Below, one piece after another: positions 1 through 8,705 of a stretch of DNA of 64,000 nt. The stretch lies in NCBI RefSeq assembly GCF_005502275.1, contig NZ_SWLZ01000003.1, positions 186,001 through 250,000 of the forward strand. The letters are read 5' to 3'. Numbering within the stretch: the stretch's first letter is position 1; the number at the start of each line of letters is the position of its first letter. Made by a program: the position numbers and the translations under genes. A model generated the notes under the pieces. It did no database searches and was not told the DNA's origin. It was given only the letters and a program-made list of their open reading frames with translations. The DNA is from Robertmurraya siralis. GTDB taxonomy: Bacteria > Bacillota > Bacilli > Bacillales > Cytobacillaceae.

Positions 1-750
1 GGTTCCTCCATCTGCTAATTCAAATAACCCGGGGCGCTCCACTGCTCCAGTATAACTTCCTTTCGCCGTACCAAAGAGGATGCTTTCCAAAAGATTTTCC
101 GGTATAGCTGCGCAATTTTGAGCAATAAAAGGAGCGCTGGCACGAGGTGATGCATGATGTATACCTTGAACAAAAAGTTCTTTTCCTGTGCCACTTTCGC
201 CAAAGACTAATATAGGTGAATGGGAACGAGCAAGCTTCTCAGCCTCTTTTTTCATTTCAATAAAATGGGGATTTTTTGTCAATAAGTCTTGCAGTGTGTA
301 AGAGGCCGTACTCTTCCTTTTCGAGCTATTTTTTCGGGCAAGCAACTGCCTTTGTAAATCTACAAGTTGCTCAGATAGTCTTTTCATCGTGCTGTGATCC
401 TTTGCTATTTCCATCGCTCCAACAAAATGTTTTTTCACAAAGATCGGAAGCGTTGTATTCATCGTTTCAATTTTTTTGCCATAGACATTCGTATAGCTTT
501 GCGCCTGGTTATAAATGGCTTTCTTTGACGTTAAAACCTTTAACAACGTACTTGTATGTTCATTAAGAGATGGAAACACCTGCAGCAGAGGCTTACCAAT
601 TACGTCACTAATATTTAATCCATCATGTCTTGCAGCTACTTCATTGTAATAAATTGTTTTTCCGTTTGTATCGACGACATGAATTCCTTCATCAATCCTG
701 GACAAAATCGCTTTCAGTACTTCGTTTGAAATTGCAACTTCTTGCGGCAA
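1..750 (-). CDS. Sigma-54-dependent activator, RocR-like (3' part beyond left edge)
   Basis: The first 250 residues of an enhancer-binding protein that activates sigma-54 (SigL) promoters are present; the rest lies off the left edge. Residues about 10-115 look like a PAS sensor domain, followed by a charged linker and the start of the AAA+ domain. The Walker A motif GESGTGKE is at about 184-191, and the sigma-54 contact loop reads GSYTGA at 231-236 instead of the usual GAFTGA. The reading frame is closed by a TGA two codons upstream, so the TTG at 750 (after AGGTGG) is the only plausible start. The stretch ILFGTAKG...ERPGLFE is like RocR, which controls arginine catabolism. Its position downstream of a beta-lysine acetyltransferase suggests it controls lysine-degradation genes; this is inference. 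Confidence 0.85.
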   Translation of the reverse strand, partial: MPQEVAISNEVLKAILSRIDEGIHVVDTNGKTIYYNEVAARHDGLNISDVIGKPLLQVFPSLNEHTSTLLKVLTSKKAIYNQAQSYTNVYGKKIETMNTTLPIFVKKHFVGAMEIAKDHSTMKRLSEQLVDLQRQLLARKNSSKRKSTASYTLQDLLTKNPHFIEMKKEAEKLARSHSPILVFGESGTGKELFVQGIHHASPRASAPFIAQNCAAIPENLLESILFGTAKGSYTGAVERPGLFELADGGT

Positions 751-779
751 ACGTCACCACCTACCAATCCACTCATTGT

Positions 780-831
780 AAAAATGACATGCTGAAAAAT
801 CGGCAGTAAGAGACGATTTTCCGGCATGTCG
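780..831 (-). terminator. Rho-independent terminator after ablB
   Basis: A long hairpin with arms GACATGCCGGAAAATCG and CGATTTTTCAGCATGTC (minus strand) is followed by ATTTTTAC. It lies just after the acetyltransferase stop and separates that gene from the downstream activator gene. Confidence 0.75.
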
Positions 832-856
832 TCATAATAACTGAAATTATGGTGTA

Positions 857-1696
857 CTACTGTGATAAATCCTTTACCCACATATTCATATTTTCTATTT
901 TATCAAAAATATAACAATTATTCGTTAACCTTCCCCGATAACGATAGCCAAGCTGATGTAGAGCTGCGTTCATGCCAAATGATTGTGCCCTCGCAATCGA
1001 ATAAGCACAAAATATCCCTCCTGCCACAAGTTTTTCCTCAAGCTTCGTTAAAAGGATTTTCATAAAACCGTATTGACGGTGTTCTGGCAAAGTCGCACAG
1101 TCAGTCAGCTCTGCATTTTTATAAAAATCATTAATCTCTGCAGACGCTGCACTGACCACTTGATTACCATTCTTAAAAGCTACATAAATTGTCCCCTCAT
1201 CAAGTGTTTTTAAGATGTAAGCTGGGTCGTGTAGCGGTGTTGGATAAAGCTTAAATACCTGCTGATAGAGCTTTGCAAGCATTTCGACTTCTTCCTTTTG
1301 CACAAAAATCAATTTGTACTCGTCAGGTGGAGAATTCAACAAAAAATTCCTATCCAGTAATTGCACATCTTTGACGATTTCATCTTCTGATACGAAGGTA
1401 TTACTATCTCTTCTATTATTATTAAAATACTTACAGCAGAAATAACAATCTGAACCAAGAAAAAAGCGGTCGATCATCGCCTCACATTGATAGCCATTTT
1501 CTAATAATTGGACAAACTGCTCTTTTCTCCCTTTTACAATCAGCTTTTCCGCTCCCGAGTTGACCGCTAGTTCCTCCGCTTTGGCAATTGCCTCGCTGAA
1601 ACTGCCCTTTATATCGTCAATGCGAATTCGTTTATTATACGGATCATCAAATACATCCATTACATAGTTAGCGCCTGTAACAACCGTACTTGCCAT
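857..1696 (-). CDS. ablB: Putative beta-lysine N-acetyltransferase (AblB/YodP family)
   Basis: A 279-residue GNAT-fold protein resembling AblB (YodP), which acetylates beta-lysine made by lysine 2,3-aminomutase to give N-epsilon-acetyl-beta-lysine. The C-terminal half (about 120-279) carries the acetyl-CoA fold, including a segment typical of the pyrophosphate-binding turn (CATLPEHRQYGFMKILL). The ATG follows AAAGGAGAG. An aldehyde dehydrogenase gene ends 28 bases upstream, so the two probably share a transcript ending at the hairpin at 780-831. The partner aminomutase gene (ablA/kamA) is not in the window; it may lie beyond the left edge. Assignment to AblB rather than another GNAT rests on overall resemblance and on the neighbouring RocR-like activator. 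Confidence 0.75.
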   Translation of the reverse strand: MASTVVTGANYVMDVFDDPYNKRIRIDDIKGSFSEAIAKAEELAVNSGAEKLIVKGRKEQFVQLLENGYQCEAMIDRFFLGSDCYFCCKYFNNNRRDSNTFVSEDEIVKDVQLLDRNFLLNSPPDEYKLIFVQKEEVEMLAKLYQQVFKLYPTPLHDPAYILKTLDEGTIYVAFKNGNQVVSAASAEINDFYKNAELTDCATLPEHRQYGFMKILLTKLEEKLVAGGIFCAYSIARAQSFGMNAALHQLGYRYRGRLTNNCYIFDKIENMNMWVKDLSQ

Positions 1697-1724
1697 TTCT
1701 TTTCTCTCCTTTGCAATAGACGTA

Positions 1725-3155
1725 TCACAATTTAAAGCTAATTAACTTTAACTCAGTCATCTCCTCTAGTGCATATTTAATTCCTTCTCTTCCCATTCCA
1801 CTTAATTTCACCCCACCATAAGGCATATGATCGACTCGGAAGGTCGGAAAATCATTGATCATCACACCACCAACATGTAATTCTTTTGCTGCTTGGAATG
1901 CTCTCCCAACATCCTTTGTAAAAACACCCGCCTGTAATCCATATTTTGAATGATTTACAAGACGAATCGCTTCGTCTAATGATGCCACTCGATTAATATG
2001 AACAACTGGTGCAAAGGCTTCTTCACATGAAATTTTTTCCTCTGGAGGCACATCTAATAAAACGGTCGGCTGCAAAAGCCCGTTTTCCTCATTTCTGCCG
2101 CCTATAGCAAGCTTTGCACCATTATTAATAGCACTTTCAATCCAAGCCAACACCCGGTTCCTTTCACTTTTTGAAATCATCGCAGAGATGTCGGTTCGCT
2201 CATTAAGAGGATTTCCAACATTCAATTCCTTCACCTTTTGTAGAAATTGTTCAACAAAATCGTTGAAGCTAGACTCATGGACATAAATTCGTTGAACAGA
2301 TATACAAACTTGCCCTTGGAATGCAAAGGCACCTGCGACGATTCTCGGAACTATTTCTTGAAGCTCCGTATCCTTATCAACAATGACGGCAGAATTTGAG
2401 CCTAACTCCAGCGCCACTCGCTTTAAGCCAGCTTTTTCGCGAATCTGCTTTCCAACCTCGGGACTACCCGTAAACGTCACCATTTTGACACGGTCATCTT
2501 CGAAAAGCACAGCACCGACAGTACCTCCCCTTCCAGTAACAACATTTAAGGCACCTTTCGGTAAGCCGGCTTCATGAAAAAATTGTGCGATTTTATATGC
2601 AGATAATGGAGTTTGAGTAGCAGGCTTTAATACGACTGTATTCCCAGCGGCAATGGCAGGTCCAACCTTATGAGCGACAAGATTCATCGGAAAGTTAAAA
2701 GGCGTAATCGCGGCAATCACCCCCAACGGTTCTTTAACCGTGTACGCAATTCTCCCCTCTCCTCCAGGAGCAGCATCCATCGGGATCGTTTCTCCATAAA
2801 TTCTTCTTGCTTCTTGTGCTGCAAATTTATAAGTCATAATCGTTCTATCTACTTCACCTCTTGCAGCTTTTATCGGCTTGGCAGCTTCTTTTGCGATGAT
2901 CTGCGCGCATTCCTCTTTATTTTCTTTAATTAGTTCAACTACTCTTTCAAGAATTTCTGCCCGTTCATGTGCTGACATGGCACGAAACCGTTCCCCGGCG
3001 AATGAGGCTGAATCAATTGCTTTGATGACATGTTCTCGCTCAGCTATTGCTACTTCCGCAATAAGAGTTTCGTCGTAGGGATTTAATAGCCTTGAATATT
3101 CCGTTGTCTCTACAAATTCTCCGTTAATCCATAAAGATTGCTTCACTCTTCCCAT
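1725..3155 (-). CDS. NAD(P)-dependent aldehyde dehydrogenase
   Basis: A 476-residue ALDH-superfamily enzyme that oxidises an aldehyde to the acid. The oxyanion-hole Asn is in TPFNFP (N154), the general base in ELGSN (E250), and the catalytic cysteine in GQVCIS (C284). Length is normal for the family. The sequence is closest in feel to lactaldehyde or glyceraldehyde-3-phosphate type non-phosphorylating ALDHs, but substrate cannot be read from sequence. It is the first gene of a probable operon with the acetyltransferase at 857-1696, so a role in lysine or amino-acid degradation is likely but unproven. The ATG follows ATGGAGG. A terminator-like hairpin stands about 90 bases upstream, within the leader. 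Confidence 0.85.
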   Translation of the reverse strand: MGRVKQSLWINGEFVETTEYSRLLNPYDETLIAEVAIAEREHVIKAIDSASFAGERFRAMSAHERAEILERVVELIKENKEECAQIIAKEAAKPIKAARGEVDRTIMTYKFAAQEARRIYGETIPMDAAPGGEGRIAYTVKEPLGVIAAITPFNFPMNLVAHKVGPAIAAGNTVVLKPATQTPLSAYKIAQFFHEAGLPKGALNVVTGRGGTVGAVLFEDDRVKMVTFTGSPEVGKQIREKAGLKRVALELGSNSAVIVDKDTELQEIVPRIVAGAFAFQGQVCISVQRIYVHESSFNDFVEQFLQKVKELNVGNPLNERTDISAMISKSERNRVLAWIESAINNGAKLAIGGRNEENGLLQPTVLLDVPPEEKISCEEAFAPVVHINRVASLDEAIRLVNHSKYGLQAGVFTKDVGRAFQAAKELHVGGVMINDFPTFRVDHMPYGGVKLSGMGREGIKYALEEMTELKLISFKL

Positions 3156-3492
3156 CCTCCATTCTTTTATTTCAGATTGAGATTTGAAATCGTTATTTAA
3201 ATTGTAACGAAATTAATTGTTTCTGAAAAGTAAGATCATTCAGAAAAAAGAGTGGTCGTCATTATGAGGAACCACATTTTTAAAGCATAAGCACATCTTT
3301 GTTCTTCAAATACTATGTCTCCTCCCCATCCAATCCAACTTCATCCCTTCACTGCTTGCTTTAAGTAAACTGGCTCACATAAAATTTCCACAATCTTTAA
3401 ATAGAACATCCGTTATCAGCTACTGCCTCAATAAATATTATTGAGGTTATTCTATAAAGGAGAAAATAATAAAATAAAATCAATATTTTTGA
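3156..3492. other. Divergent intergenic region, no gene recognised
   Basis: This spacer separates the leftward aldehyde dehydrogenase from the rightward czrA. Apart from the hairpin at 3243-3275 I see no gene and no GG-N10-GC sigma-54 promoter. Short minus-strand reading frames are interrupted. Confidence 0.5.
3243..3275 (-). terminator. Terminator-like hairpin in the leader of the ALDH gene
   Basis: On the minus strand, GTGGT and ACCAC enclose a 14-base loop and are followed by TCTTTTTTC. It lies upstream of the ALDH start with no minus-strand gene before it, so it could be an attenuator in a long leader or the trace of a lost gene. Confidence 0.45.
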
Positions 3493-3546
3493 TTGACTTT
3501 CAGTAAAGAGTATATTAACCTATATATGAAAAGATACTCATATATA
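3493..3546 (+). promoter_or_regulatory. czrA promoter and CzrA-type operator
   Basis: A -35-like TTGACT (3493-3498) is followed at 17 bases by a poor -10. A perfect 9-base inverted repeat, TATATATGA then 8 bases then TCATATATA (3521-3546), overlaps the start region. This arrangement matches operators of ArsR/SmtB zinc sensors such as CzrA, so the operon is probably autorepressed and released by zinc or cobalt. Confidence 0.75.
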
Positions 3547-3578
3547 AATATAAATTTAATGATAAAGGAGTACAAAAT

Positions 3579-3914
3579 ATGACTGAAGAACAGAAAAATG
3601 AAAAAACGTGCCATGAGGGAGAACAACATTTAGATGAAGAGACATTATTTGTCGTTTCACAAACGTTTAAAGCGCTAAGCGATCCAACAAGAATTCGCAT
3701 ATTGAACTTATTATGTACAGGAGAGCATTCCGTCAATGAAATTGCGGAGACGCTAAATTTAAGTCAATCAAGCATTTCACATCAATTGCGTTTCTTGAAA
3801 AATTTAAGATTAGTCAAATTCAGAAGAGCAGGACAAACTCTGTTTTATTCGGAAGACGACGTTCATGTTATGAATTTACTGAAGCAAGCCATTGAACATG
3901 CTTCACATCATTAA
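3579..3914 (+). CDS. czrA: CzrA-type ArsR/SmtB zinc/cobalt-responsive repressor
   Basis: A 111-residue winged-helix repressor of the ArsR/SmtB family. The recognition helix region is [18 protein letters not shown] (about 62-79). The alpha-5 metal site of CzrA is fully conserved as D94, H96, H107 and H110, with the same spacing as in Staphylococcus CzrA (2, 11 and 3 residues), which predicts Zn/Co sensing. An extra His/Cys-bearing N-terminal tail (C11, H12, H17) is present. RBS AAAGGAG precedes the ATG by 8 bases. It is followed 16 bases later by the zinc exporter gene czcD, and the operator at 3521-3546 lies upstream, the classic repressor-exporter operon. Confidence 0.93.
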   Translation: MTEEQKNEKTCHEGEQHLDEETLFVVSQTFKALSDPTRIRILNLLCTGEHSVNEIAETLNLSQSSISHQLRFLKNLRLVKFRRAGQTLFYSEDDVHVMNLLKQAIEHASHH

Positions 3915-3930
3915 TCTAGGAGGAACTTAA

Positions 3931-4884
3931 ATGGGACACAACCATGGACATGATCATACACATGGTGCAAACAAAAAAACGCTAATGATCAGTTTTATTA
4001 TCATTACAGGCTATATGATCGTTGAAGCAATTGGAGGCTTCGTTACCAATAGCCTTGCGTTATTATCTGATGCAGGACATATGTTAAGTGACGCCATTTC
4101 ACTGGGAATTGCATTATTGGCATTCACACTTGGTGAAAAAGCCGCTAATTATAGTAAAACATATGGATATAAACGATTTGAAATATTAGCAGCTGTTCTT
4201 AACGGAGTAACACTTGTATTAATTGCCATATATATTTTCTATGAAGCCATTCAGCGTTTTCAAAATCCACCTGAAGTTGCGTCAACTGGAATGTTAATCA
4301 TTGCATCAATTGGCTTACTAGTTAATATACTTGTTGCCTGGATCATGATGCGTAGCGGGGATGTAGAAGAGAATTTGAACATGCGTGGAGCATACTTGCA
4401 TGTAATTAGCGATATGCTTGGTTCCATTGGTGCCATTATAGCTGCACTACTCATCATATTTTTTGGCTGGGGTTGGGCAGACCCACTTGCAAGTGTCATT
4501 GTCGCCGCGCTCGTTTTACGTAGCGGCTACAATGTTACGAAATCTGGGCTTCATGTTTTGATGGAGGGAACACCACAAAATGTAAATGTGGACGACGTGG
4601 TGCAAACAATCCAAAATACAAAAGGCATTCAAGGTGTTCATGATTTGCATATTTGGTCAATTACAAGTGGCCTAAATTCACTTTCCTGCCATGCAGTTGT
4701 TGATGACCAAATGTCCATTGCTGAAAGTGAACAAATGCTTCGTAATATTGAACATAAACTCGAACATAAAAATATTCACCACATGACGATTCAGTTAGAA
4801 ACATCAGCCCATCTTCATGATGATTCGATTTTATGTAAAGCGAAGGCTGAATCATCTGGAAACCACCATCATCACCATCACTGA
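3931..4884 (+). CDS. czcD: CzcD-like cation diffusion facilitator (Zn2+/Co2+ efflux)
   Basis: A 317-residue proton-coupled metal exporter of the CDF family with six membrane segments and a cytoplasmic C-terminal domain. The transport-site residues of the zinc-specific type are visible as H50/D54 in TM2 (DAGHMLSD) and H157/D161 in TM5 (HVISD). A short His-rich N-terminus (GHNHGHDHTHG) and a C-terminal run of six histidines bracket the protein. RBS TAGGAGG precedes the ATG. It is the second gene of the czrA operon, closed by the terminator at 4898-4934. Zinc is the likeliest substrate given the H-D-H-D site and the CzrA partner; cobalt and cadmium are also possible. Confidence 0.93.
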   Translation: MGHNHGHDHTHGANKKTLMISFIIITGYMIVEAIGGFVTNSLALLSDAGHMLSDAISLGIALLAFTLGEKAANYSKTYGYKRFEILAAVLNGVTLVLIAIYIFYEAIQRFQNPPEVASTGMLIIASIGLLVNILVAWIMMRSGDVEENLNMRGAYLHVISDMLGSIGAIIAALLIIFFGWGWADPLASVIVAALVLRSGYNVTKSGLHVLMEGTPQNVNVDDVVQTIQNTKGIQGVHDLHIWSITSGLNSLSCHAVVDDQMSIAESEQMLRNIEHKLEHKNIHHMTIQLETSAHLHDDSILCKAKAESSGNHHHHHH

Positions 4885-4897
4885 TGGAAATGCATTT

Positions 4898-4934
4898 GAA
4901 TCCTCTCAATCATGATTGAGAGGATTCTTTGTTT
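4898..4934 (+). terminator. Rho-independent terminator after czcD
   Basis: Perfect 13-base arms GAATCCTCTCAAT and ATTGAGAGGATTC enclose the loop CATG and are followed by TTTGTTT. Confidence 0.9.
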
Positions 4935-5040
4935 CAATGCAAAACAACATGTACTACTCATCGTTCACAGACAATACAGCAGCAGCCTCATGAAGGTTTA
5001 AAAATTAAGGGTTCCTATTTTTAAGAGAACGTTGCACACC

Positions 5041-5090
5041 AAAAAAATAGAGAAAGGTGACTTAGAGCAGTGCTCAAGGTCGCCTTTCTT
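5041..5090 (-). terminator. Rho-independent terminator after FAD dehydrogenase gene
   Basis: On the minus strand a long hairpin (GAAAGGCGACCTTGAGCAC pairing with GTGCTCTAAGTCACCTTTC, with mismatches) is followed by a run of T. It is the end of the leftward flavoprotein gene. Confidence 0.85.
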
Positions 5091-5113
5091 CATTAAAATT
5101 TGTGATGTCTTTT

Positions 5114-6580
5114 TTATACAGTTATTGATTCTGTTTTTAAAGAGTTTTTACTCTTTTCAACAATATCACGTGCAATCCATACTCCACAAGCGCTTGCCTG
5201 AGCAAGTCCTCTTGTTACACCAGCACCATCCCCTCCAACATAAAGACCGCTAATTTCTGTTTCAAAGCGATCATTTAGCTTTGGACGCGCTGAATAAAAT
5301 TTCGCCTCTACTCCGTAAAATAAGGTATGTTCAGAAGCAAGCCCTGGTGAAACAGCATTTAACGCTTCTGTCATTTCTACTAAGCTCTTCAACGTGTTGT
5401 AAGGTAAAACTAGGCCTAAGTCGCCTGGAACGGCTTCTTTCAACGTCGGTTCGATAAAACCTTCTTTAATTCGTTTTTCTGTTGATCTTCTTCCCTTTAA
5501 AATATCGCCATACTTTTGTACAATGATACCGCCATTTGATAATGCATTAGCGAGCTTGGAAATGGCAATGGCATATTCATTCGGTTTATCAAATGGCTCT
5601 GAGAAGGTGTGAGAAACAAGCAATGCAAAATTCGTATTTGGGCTCCCAAGCTTCGGGTCTTTATATGCATGTCCGTTTGCTAGCATCGTGCCAGAGTGAT
5701 TTTCCACAACGACATGCCCGGAAGGATTGCTGCAAAAGGTTCGCACTCGGGTGCCAACAGAAGTATTAAACGTAAATTTCCCTTCGTATAAGTGCTCATT
5801 GATTTCTTCCATCACGATATTTGAAGTTTCAACACGAACCCCTACATCAACTTGATTGCTGATCATCTTTAGCCGCCTTGATTTTAATAGCTTAGCTAAC
5901 CAGACACTTCCATCTCTTCCTGGTGCAATAACAACCTTATCAGCAGAAATCGATTCACCCGATTTCAATTGCACACCTGTTATTTTATGTCCTTCTGAAG
6001 TTCTCTCAGTCATTAAATCTTCCACTTCTGTTTTAAAAGCCATATCAATTTTTTCTGTTAAGTAACCATAAATATCCTGAAGGATTTGCAGATTTTGTTC
6101 CGTGCCCAAATGCCTCACTTGAGCGCGAAGTAATTTTAAACCGGCTGCATAAGCTCGTCTTTCAATATCTTTTACTGCTGGCGTCAACGGATCCGTAATA
6201 CTTGTCGTTGCTCCATGTTTCAAGTTAATTTCATCCACATATTTTATCAGTTCAATGACTTGTGAATCTGACAAATAATCAGTCATCCAGCCACCAAACT
6301 CACTTGTAATATTAAATTTCCCATCAGAATAAGCACCAGCTCCACCAAACCCATTTGTAATTGAACAAGCTGGCAAACATCCAGCAAATTCTTTTCTTCC
6401 TGCTGCCGGTGGGCATTTTTCAATTTTCTTTTGCAGAATAGGGCAATTTCTTTTAAAAATATCATGGCCTTTATCTATCAAAACAATCTTTGCTTCTGGC
6501 ATCTTTAATGTTAATTCATAACATGTAAAAATTCCGGCAGGTCCTGCTCCAACAACGATTACATCATAGTTTGTTTTCAT
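5114..6580 (-). CDS. FAD-dependent dehydrogenase, COG2509 type
   Basis: A 488-residue flavoprotein of the uncharacterised FAD-dependent dehydrogenase group (COG2509). The N-terminal dinucleotide-binding motif is VVGAGPAGIFTCYE (about 9-22). The family signature around a Cys-rich turn is present as CPAC...GFGGAGAYSDGKFN, and a C-terminal FAD motif reads GLYVGGDGAGVTRGLAQA. Members are large oxidoreductases of unknown substrate, often annotated only as NAD(P)/FAD-dependent. The gene stands alone between terminators. ATG at 6580 is preceded by GGGG of CAGGGGGATG, a close but usable site. Confidence 0.8.
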   Translation of the reverse strand: MKTNYDVIVVGAGPAGIFTCYELTLKMPEAKIVLIDKGHDIFKRNCPILQKKIEKCPPAAGRKEFAGCLPACSITNGFGGAGAYSDGKFNITSEFGGWMTDYLSDSQVIELIKYVDEINLKHGATTSITDPLTPAVKDIERRAYAAGLKLLRAQVRHLGTEQNLQILQDIYGYLTEKIDMAFKTEVEDLMTERTSEGHKITGVQLKSGESISADKVVIAPGRDGSVWLAKLLKSRRLKMISNQVDVGVRVETSNIVMEEINEHLYEGKFTFNTSVGTRVRTFCSNPSGHVVVENHSGTMLANGHAYKDPKLGSPNTNFALLVSHTFSEPFDKPNEYAIAISKLANALSNGGIIVQKYGDILKGRRSTEKRIKEGFIEPTLKEAVPGDLGLVLPYNTLKSLVEMTEALNAVSPGLASEHTLFYGVEAKFYSARPKLNDRFETEISGLYVGGDGAGVTRGLAQASACGVWIARDIVEKSKNSLKTESITV

Positions 6581-6810
6581 CGTTCATCCCCCTGTCGCCG
6601 CTCTCGTTTTTCGTGTTTTTTCAAATCCTTTAATAATATAGCAAAGAAACTAAGGGGGGTCAACAATAAAATACGAACTTTAATTTGAAATAATTACAAA
6701 AATGTTCGTCAATTGACAAACTTCGCTATTTTTTACCTTGTCTTCTTATATAAGACGCCCAAGTTCAAAATAGGACAAAATGAACAGTATTGTTTCAACT
6801 AAAACAGATA

Positions 6811-6842
6811 AAAAAGGAATTACCATAAAACAAGGTAATTCC
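6811..6842 (-). terminator. Rho-independent terminator after yjcZ-like gene
   Basis: Minus-strand arms GGAATTACC and GGTAATTCC around a 9-base loop are followed by TTTTTTA, ending the small coat-peptide gene. Confidence 0.85.
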
Positions 6843-6854
6843 ATGTGTTCAATC

Positions 6855-7025
6855 TTATTTACAATAACAAGCACCAATAATAATCAATAGGATGAAGAGA
6901 ACGACTATTAGCGCAAACCCTCCGCGATAACCGCCAACAGCTACTCCTCCTACAGCTGGTGCTGGATAAGCATATCCAGTATAGCAAGGGTCATATCCAC
7001 AACCATCATATCCATACCCGTACAT
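6855..7025 (-). CDS. YjcZ-family sporulation peptide
   Basis: A 56-residue ORF beginning MYGYGYDGCGYDPC. The first half is rich in Gly, Tyr and Cys (with a PAPAVGGVAVGGYRGG stretch), and the second half is one hydrophobic helix (FALIVVLFILLIIIGACYC). This Gly/Tyr-rich head plus single C-terminal membrane helix is typical of YjcZ-family spore peptides of Bacillus. The ATG has a good site, AAGGAGTGG, with a short spacer, and a terminator follows 12 bases after the stop. No clear sigma-E or sigma-K promoter was picked out. Confidence 0.85.
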   Translation of the reverse strand: MYGYGYDGCGYDPCYTGYAYPAPAVGGVAVGGYRGGFALIVVLFILLIIIGACYCK

Positions 7026-7220
7026 TCTATCTCCACTCCTTCGTTTTTTTAGTCAATCGATTCTACACTTCAAGCAAAAATAAACAGTAAGCTTTCGCCT
7101 GTGTACTGCAATTTTTTACTGTAGAATCAATTTAGGTTGTTATCACTGCTAATGTATGTAGTAGGTACTTGACCCGTATGTGTATTTGCCCAAATTGTAC
7201 AATGTAATGAAAAAGAATTT

Positions 7221-7270
7221 AAAAAAGCAACCCATAAAAAGGATTGAGGTTCTCTTTTTATAGGTTGCTT
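7221..7270 (-). terminator. Rho-independent terminator after msrB
   Basis: Minus-strand arms AAGCAACCTATAAAAAG and CTTTTTATGGGTTGCTT are followed by TTTTTA, just after the msrB stop codon. Confidence 0.85.
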
Positions 7271-7275
7271 CTATA

Positions 7276-7707
7276 TCAATTCTCTGTAAATAATTTTAAG
7301 TATTCCCCATACCCTTCTTCTTCAAGCTTTTCTTTAGGAATAAATCGAGTAGCTGCAGAATTGATGCAATATCGTAATCCAGTTGGTCCAGGACCGTCGT
7401 CAAAAACATGGCCAAGATGAGAATCGGCTGTTTTACTCCGAACTTCTGTCCGGATCATAAAATGACTCCGATCTTTTTTTTCAATAATTTCATCTTCCTC
7501 AATCGGCTTTGTAAAACTCGGCCAACCACAGCCTGCATCAAATTTATCTTTTGAACTGAACAATGGCTTTCCCGATACAATATCTACGTATATGCCATCA
7601 GAAAACTCATTCCAATATTCATTACGAAATGGCGGTTCCGTTCCGTTATTTTGCGTAACTTCAAATTGCATCTCAGTTAATTTTTCCCGCAAATCCTTAT
7701 TTTTCAA
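7276..7707 (-). CDS. msrB: Peptide-methionine (R)-S-oxide reductase
   Basis: About 143 residues, the usual MsrB length. It reduces the R epimer of methionine sulfoxide in proteins using thioredoxin. The catalytic cysteine sits in the invariant RYCINSAA motif, and substrate-pocket residues GCGWPSF and the HLGHVF segment are present. The two CxxC zinc pairs of other MsrBs are absent, as in several Bacillus enzymes. A TTG at 7707 has the best spacing from GGGGTGAGG; a GTG at 7716 would lie inside that site. The start overlaps the end of msrA, so the pair is translationally coupled. Confidence 0.93.
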   Translation of the reverse strand: MKNKDLREKLTEMQFEVTQNNGTEPPFRNEYWNEFSDGIYVDIVSGKPLFSSKDKFDAGCGWPSFTKPIEEDEIIEKKDRSHFMIRTEVRSKTADSHLGHVFDDGPGPTGLRYCINSAATRFIPKEKLEEEGYGEYLKLFTEN

Positions 7708-8242
7708 TTTCCTCACCCCAATGTCTTTTTATAAAATCGACTCTTCCTGAGCCTTTGCTATATGAGTGATATCTTGCCGGATTTTTGCGATAAAAATGTT
7801 GATGATATTCCTCTGCTTCATAAAACGGTGTTGCCGGCAAAATTTTGGTGACAATTGGTTTTTGAAAGCGGCCGCTTTCTTGCAGACGCCTTTTGGACTC
7901 CTCTGCTATCTTCTTTTGTTCTTCATTATGATAAAATATGGCCGTCTGATATGATTCTCCCCGATCATAGAACTGGCCGCCAGGATCCGTCGGATCAATT
8001 TGTTGCCAATAAATCTCTAACAATTTTTCATAGGGAAACTGTTTTTGGTCAAACGTGATCTGTACAGCCTCATAGTGACCGGTCGTTTCACTGCAAACCT
8101 CTTCATAGCTTGGATTCTCCTTATGTCCACCCGTGTATCCAGAAACTACTTTAATAATGCCTGGTTGTTCGTCGAAAGGCTTAACCATACACCAAAAACA
8201 GCCGCCGGCAAAAGTGCCTACGTCGAATTCTCGACTTTCCAT
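7697..8242 (-). CDS. msrA: Peptide-methionine (S)-S-oxide reductase
   Basis: A 181-residue MsrA with the catalytic motif GGCFWCM near the N-terminus and the conserved GYTGG and GHYEAVQ segments. It repairs methionine-S-sulfoxide in oxidised proteins. The ATG at 8242 follows AAAGGATG; an in-frame TTG directly before it is less likely. The 3' end overlaps msrB by about 11 bases, so the two stereospecific reductases are made together. In B. subtilis msrA-msrB lies close to ypmS, and the same grouping is kept here. Confidence 0.95.
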   Translation of the reverse strand: MESREFDVGTFAGGCFWCMVKPFDEQPGIIKVVSGYTGGHKENPSYEEVCSETTGHYEAVQITFDQKQFPYEKLLEIYWQQIDPTDPGGQFYDRGESYQTAIFYHNEEQKKIAEESKRRLQESGRFQKPIVTKILPATPFYEAEEYHQHFYRKNPARYHSYSKGSGRVDFIKRHWGEEIEK

Positions 8243-8245
8243 CAA

Positions 8246-8627
8246 TTATCATCCTTTCAACTTTGTTAATATATTTAACTTAGTATTAGATTAAGGAATC
8301 AAATTAGGAAATGCAAATAACAAGATTTCATTAATAAAATATTGTCCCAGATCAGCTTGAAGAAATTTGCCCTGAAAGATGATTCCTCCTTTTCCTTTCA
8401 AAGGACAAATAAAAAAACGCTGCTCTTCCAAAGCGCTTGCTTTGCGGGGAGATTTGTCAATAAGCTCCTCTGAAATGTCATATCTCCTTAAGCATACACA
8501 TTTGTTTAGCTCCGATTGGGGTACATTTTCACCACTTATAGTCCTCCATTACCATAGCTTCACATCTTAAAAAGAGTAAAATTCATTCTGTACATTCTAA
8601 TAAAAAACGAACCCTTCCATTCTCTTT
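8246..8627. other. Intergenic spacer without a supported gene
   Basis: This lies between msrA and the ypmS terminator. Short reading frames on both strands lack a properly spaced ribosome-binding site or any family resemblance. The B. subtilis small genes found near here (ypmT, degR) were not recognised. Confidence 0.5.
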
Positions 8628-8682
8628 TAAAAAGAAAAGACTGTTGATAAACAACAAAGCGAATCAAGTTTGTCCACAGTCT
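8628..8682 (-). terminator. Rho-independent terminator after ypmS
   Basis: Minus-strand arms AGACTGTGGACAAAC and GTTTATCAACAGTCT are followed by TTTCTTTTT. Its sequence resembles the terminator at 20111-20158. Confidence 0.8.
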
Positions 8683-8705
8683 AAAATTAGCCGAAAATCC
8701 GCTTA

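Noticed and set aside
3278-3420. Small ORF with an in-frame TGA in the ALDH leader (possible selenocysteine or short peptide)
   Set aside because: No SECIS-like element, no family resemblance and no proper start; treated as non-coding.
8379-8570. Plus-strand 63-codon frame in the gap after msrA
   Set aside because: It has no ribosome-binding site, atypical composition and no family resemblance; it lies in a spacer.
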